Shown piece after piece: positions 13,133 through 15,228 of a stretch of DNA of 15,228 bases. Where the stretch lies: positions 1 to 15,228 of the forward strand of contig CAJTZX010000070.1 of the NCBI GenBank assembly GCA_910584345.1. Reading direction: 5' to 3'. Origin of the DNA: an uncultured Eubacterium sp. (GTDB lineage Bacteria > Bacillota > Clostridia > Lachnospirales > Lachnospiraceae). The position numbers and the translations under genes were made by a program. Numbering within the stretch: the stretch's first letter is position 1; the number at the start of each line of letters is the position of its first letter. The notes beneath the pieces are model-generated. The model ran no database searches. It was not told the origin of the DNA and saw only the letters and a program-made list of their open reading frames with translations.

Positions 13133-13161
13133 TTGCAGTTGTAAAATAGTTCTTTTACAAT
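13133..13161 (+). promoter_or_regulatory. ABC exporter promoter with embedded operator
   Basis: TTGCAG (13133-13138), 17 bases, then TACAAT (13156-13161). An exact inverted repeat, TTGTAAAA and TTTTACAA around TAGTTC (13139-13160), fills the spacer and the -10 box, the classical place for a repressor. It lies 45-73 bases before the exporter start codon. Confidence 0.7.
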
Positions 13162-13205
13162 TAAGAAAATATGTATGAATTCTTGTATGAAAGAGGGCTT
13201 ATATA

Positions 13206-13577
13206 ATGACTGATTTATCATTAAAGTATATTGTCGGATGGGCGTATGAATATCTGCGAAAGTATCTATCGCATATGATTCTTATTTTGTTTTTGTCTTT
13301 GGTGCTGATTATTTTAAACCTGTATCAGGTTAATTATATCCAGCGTATCATAGATGCTACTTTACAAAAACAGTGGATTTTTGTGTATCATACTATTTTC
13401 GGATTTATTTTCATCAATCTGTTCAAAATGTTGAGTATTTATCTTTTCGGATATTTTTCAAGCAGATTGGAGTCTGAGGTTTGCTGCGATATTAGAGGAA
13501 GACTGGTTCGAAAATTGTTTGCAACACAGCTGCAGGAAATAGAGAGCTTCAGCATGGGTCAACTGCTAAACAGATAA
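13206..13577 (+). pseudogene. ABC exporter, N-terminal fragment only
   Basis: Only 123 residues of a transmembrane-domain/ATPase fusion that is normally about 570-600 residues. Two membrane segments are present (about 25-45 and 60-85), followed by the family motif where the first cytoplasmic loop begins (ESEVCCDIRGRLVRKLFA, then GQLLNR, which usually continues as GELxxR). The frame then meets TAA exactly where the homology ends. AGAGGG lies eight bases before the ATG and a regulated promoter is intact, so the fragment may still be transcribed. The rest, including the Walker motifs, is absent from the window. The lost 3' part was presumably removed by the rearrangement that brought in the IS256/toxin remnants. 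Confidence 0.8.
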
Positions 13578-13582
13578 ATTCC

Positions 13583-13602
13583 TAGAATCAAGTAGAATCA
13601 AG
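13583..13602. repeat. 10-bp tandem repeat at the exporter break point
   Basis: TAGAATCAAG occurs twice in a row (13583-13592 and 13593-13602), six bases after the premature stop of the exporter fragment. It may mark a recombination or deletion junction. Confidence 0.6.
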
Positions 13603-13680
13603 ATGATCCTGCACGATGCGGAGGGCTTCACCAAAACGAGAGAATTGAAGTAAATCTATCTGTTGAATTTCTGCATTTTC
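13588..13680 (-). pseudogene. Unidentified coding scrap downstream of the toxin remnant
   Basis: A 30-codon minus-strand frame without a start (QQIDLLQFSRFGEALRIVQD, then HLDST) looks like the end of a real protein but matches nothing I recognise. It overlaps, in another frame, the possible natural tail of the toxin remnant (QSIIKKMQKFN). Only one of the two readings can be genuine. Confidence 0.25.
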
Positions 13681-13694
13681 TTAATAATCGATTG

Positions 13695-13853
13695 CTAATA
13701 CATGCGGTCTTTCAAGACCCGGATTACCGTAATGGTAGAATCGTCCACAACAAAGAAGATTAAATATGTACTGTAAGGTTTGAAATAAATGCTCAATCCC
13801 TAAATCACATATCCTGTAGCTTCATAGTCTTTGGGGAAGGAATCGAGAAGTGT
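13695..13853 (-). pseudogene. RelE/ParE-type toxin remnant
   Basis: Minus-strand codons read TLLDSFPKDYEATGYVI, then TAG (13800-13802), then GLSIYFKPYSTYLIFF and VVDDSTITVIRVLKDRMY, then TAG (13695-13697). The YLIFF-VVDD-TVIRVL-R pattern is the C-terminal beta sheet and terminal Arg of RelE/ParE toxins, and FPKxxxxTG is a typical preceding loop. The internal TAG could be a mutated Gln codon (CAG) and the final TAG a mutated Trp codon (TGG), because coding-like sequence continues past both. The front half of the toxin and any antitoxin are missing. It is fused in frame to the 3' end of the IS256 transposase remnant. Confidence 0.6.
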
Positions 13854-14716
13854 GCGCAGCGCATCATCGCTTGGGAATACAGCCTTGCTTTTTGTCACTT
13901 TCCTCAGCTGGCGGTTGAACCCCTCAATCGTATTGGTGGTATAAATCAGTCGGCGTATCCGGTATCCGTAGCAGAAATATGTGGACAGGCTGTCCCACTT
14001 ATCCAGCCAGTTATCTAACACAGCTCCATATTTCTTCCAGACATCCTGCATTGTTTCCAGGTTTCTTAACGCTATGTCCTCGCTTTCTGCGCCATATACT
14101 TTCTTCAAGTCAGACATAAATGCTTTCTGATCTTTGTAAGAAACATATTTGATGGTATTGCGGATCTGATGGATGACGCAAAGCTGTATACGTGTCTGCG
14201 GGAATACGGTGCGGATTGCGTCTGGGAAACCGTTTAAACCGTCTATACAGGCGATCAGGATATCCTGTATACCGCGGTTCTTCAGCTCATTGCATACTTT
14301 CAGCCAGAATTTCGCACCCTCATTTTCACCAATCCATATACCGAGAATATCCTTAAATCCTTCCCCGCTGATGCCCAAGGCCACATAAGAGGCTTTCGTC
14401 ACGATACGGCCTTCCTCCCGGACTTTAAAATGCACGGCGTCAAGGAATACAACCGGGTAAAAGCTGTCCAGTGTCCTGCAGTACCAGTCCTTTGCCTCCT
14501 GGGAAACTTTGTCCGTAATATTTTAGTAGTTGAACCATTGCGCGAGACTTTGTCCCCGCTGCTGTTCTTTTGGGAAATATAATCTTCCAGTTCCTGTCCA
14601 AGAATATGCTCCACGGCATCCTTGATAATCTTTTGCACCAGCCCGTCTTTTCCCGTAATGTCTTCCATGGTTTTACATTGTAATAACGCTTCCTGATAAT
14701 TAAAATCCTGTGACAT
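13854..14716 (-). pseudogene. IS256-family (mutator-type) transposase, internally deleted and 3' truncated
   Basis: The start is normal: GGAGG nine bases before ATG 14716, then about 66 residues with LVQKIIKDAVEHILGQELED and the SRNG motif. At about 14520 the reading jumps, out of frame, to ITDKVSQEAKDWYCRTLDSF, a segment about 80-100 codons further along in full-length relatives. From there the DDE core is present: VVFLDAVHFKV (first Asp), ACIDGLNGF (second Asp) and TNTIEGFNRQLRK (Glu). Conserved ILGIWIGENEGAKFW and VIHQIRN are also there. After VFPSDDALR the expected last 40-50 residues are replaced by toxin sequence. With a frameshifting internal deletion it cannot make active transposase. 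Confidence 0.85.
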
Positions 14717-14801
14717 AATTGTTTACCTCCAAAAATATTGTCTGCCAATTTCTTCCAATTATGCACAGCCTTGTCGAAAACTTTTTCCCATATAAAAATA
14801 A

Positions 14802-14851
14802 GGGTGTGTCGAATAATCTGTGTTGTTTTACACAGTTTATTTTACACACCC
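14802..14851. repeat. Nested inverted repeat at the surviving IS end
   Basis: The outer arms GGGTGTGT (14802-14809) and ACACACCC (14844-14851) are exact complements. Between them CTGTGT and ACACAG form a second, inner pair. Such end hairpins can stop outside transcription from entering the transposase gene. Confidence 0.6.
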
Positions 14852-15137
14852 TGCTCCAAACAGCTTCAAATATCTGTGTCCGTGTTAATACAATGCCGGG
14901 ATTGGAAGCAAGGAGTACAAGGGTATTATATTCAAGGCGGGTAAGGTTGACATCTTCCCCGCCTTGAATTACTCTGTGTTGGCTCTGCCTTATTTCCAGT
15001 CCCGGAAAAGACATTCTCGGAGCAGGGACGGGGATAGTTTGTACGGCTTCAAGCGATATGCAGTCAGAGATTGTTGCTAAGATTTTGTCAATCGCTTTTT
15101 CTTCATGTTCATTAAATGTCAGCAACAGTATTTTCAT
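14852..15137 (-). pseudogene. Winged-helix (OmpR-type DNA-binding) regulator cut by the IS
   Basis: The first 95 residues of a regulator. A short N-terminal part (MKILLLTFNEHEEKAIDKIL) is too short for a phospho-receiver. A winged-helix domain follows (about 45-95: VNLTRLEYNTLVLLASNPG, then LTRTQIFEAVW). Homologues continue past EAVW with the recognition helix and wing; here the IS end begins in the next codons, so DNA binding is lost. Similar receiver-less proteins occur in integrative conjugative elements of Lachnospiraceae. ATG 15137 was chosen; a TTG seven codons earlier is possible. The promoter side is near the window end and was not resolved. Confidence 0.7.
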
Positions 15138-15228
15138 AATATTATCGCCCACTTTCAAAGTGCAATGTGTTTTTACATTATCATACTATTCGTGCGTCTG
15201 CTAATTCCATAAACAAGGATAATTCCTG

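Larger units (their letters stand above)
13854..14851 (-). mobile_element. IS256-family insertion sequence remnant
   Basis: One end is preserved at 14851: the minus-strand sequence GGGTGTGTAAAATAAACTG resembles terminal repeats of IS256-like elements and begins exactly where a winged-helix gene is cut. The other end is gone; the transposase reading turns into a toxin gene at about 13853. A nested inverted repeat at the intact end (GGGTGTGT 14802-14809/14844-14851, with CTGTGT...ACACAG inside) can form a hairpin. No target duplication can be tested because the far end is missing. Confidence 0.75.

Overview
The window looks like an accessory stretch of a low-GC Clostridia chromosome, most likely a gut Lachnospiraceae. 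The evidence is the AT-rich intergenic DNA, strong AGGAGG-type ribosome binding sites, an agr-type peptide quorum-sensing locus, a CD3324-type small regulator and an IS256-family transposon remnant. No single gene fixes the species. The sugar block (about 5.9-11.2 kb) looks visibly richer in G+C than its flanks, so the window is probably a mosaic.

Left third (about 0.4-5.7 kb): a signalling island. A sensor kinase/response regulator pair (AgrC/AgrA type, minus strand) ends at a strong terminator. Next come an unrecognised 190-residue protein (minus strand) and a divergent agrB-agrD pair (plus strand). AgrD is a 41-residue pro-peptide too short to appear in a normal ORF scan. Its layout predicts a five-residue SYGGM ring closed through serine. 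The intergenic region between the unknown gene and agrB holds two 28-bp arms in near-perfect mirror image, each just upstream of a plausible -10 box. This suggests one regulator, presumably the AgrA-like protein, drives both directions and that the unknown gene belongs to the quorum-sensing regulon. Convergent with agrBD is an ECF sigma factor overlapping its membrane-anchored anti-sigma factor.

Middle (about 5.8-11.4 kb, all minus strand): a pentose/deoxysugar catabolic block. A coiled-coil protein of unknown role is followed by an AraC-type regulator, a sugar isomerase of the L-fucose/L-arabinose isomerase superfamily and a xylulokinase. The isomerase-kinase pair has its own near-consensus promoter with a palindrome over the predicted transcription start, and ends in a 16-bp-stem terminator.

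Right third (about 11.4-15.2 kb): a decaying mobile-element zone. It holds a small one-pass membrane protein, a 17-bp triple tandem repeat, a frameshifted and truncated AbiEi-type antitoxin, coding scraps, an intact CD3324-family regulator, an ABC exporter cut off after 123 residues, and an IS256-family remnant. That remnant has lost an internal block of its transposase, and its 3' end is joined in frame to a broken RelE/ParE-type toxin gene. Its other end interrupts a winged-helix regulator gene. The missing partner halves indicate deletions or recombination after insertion.
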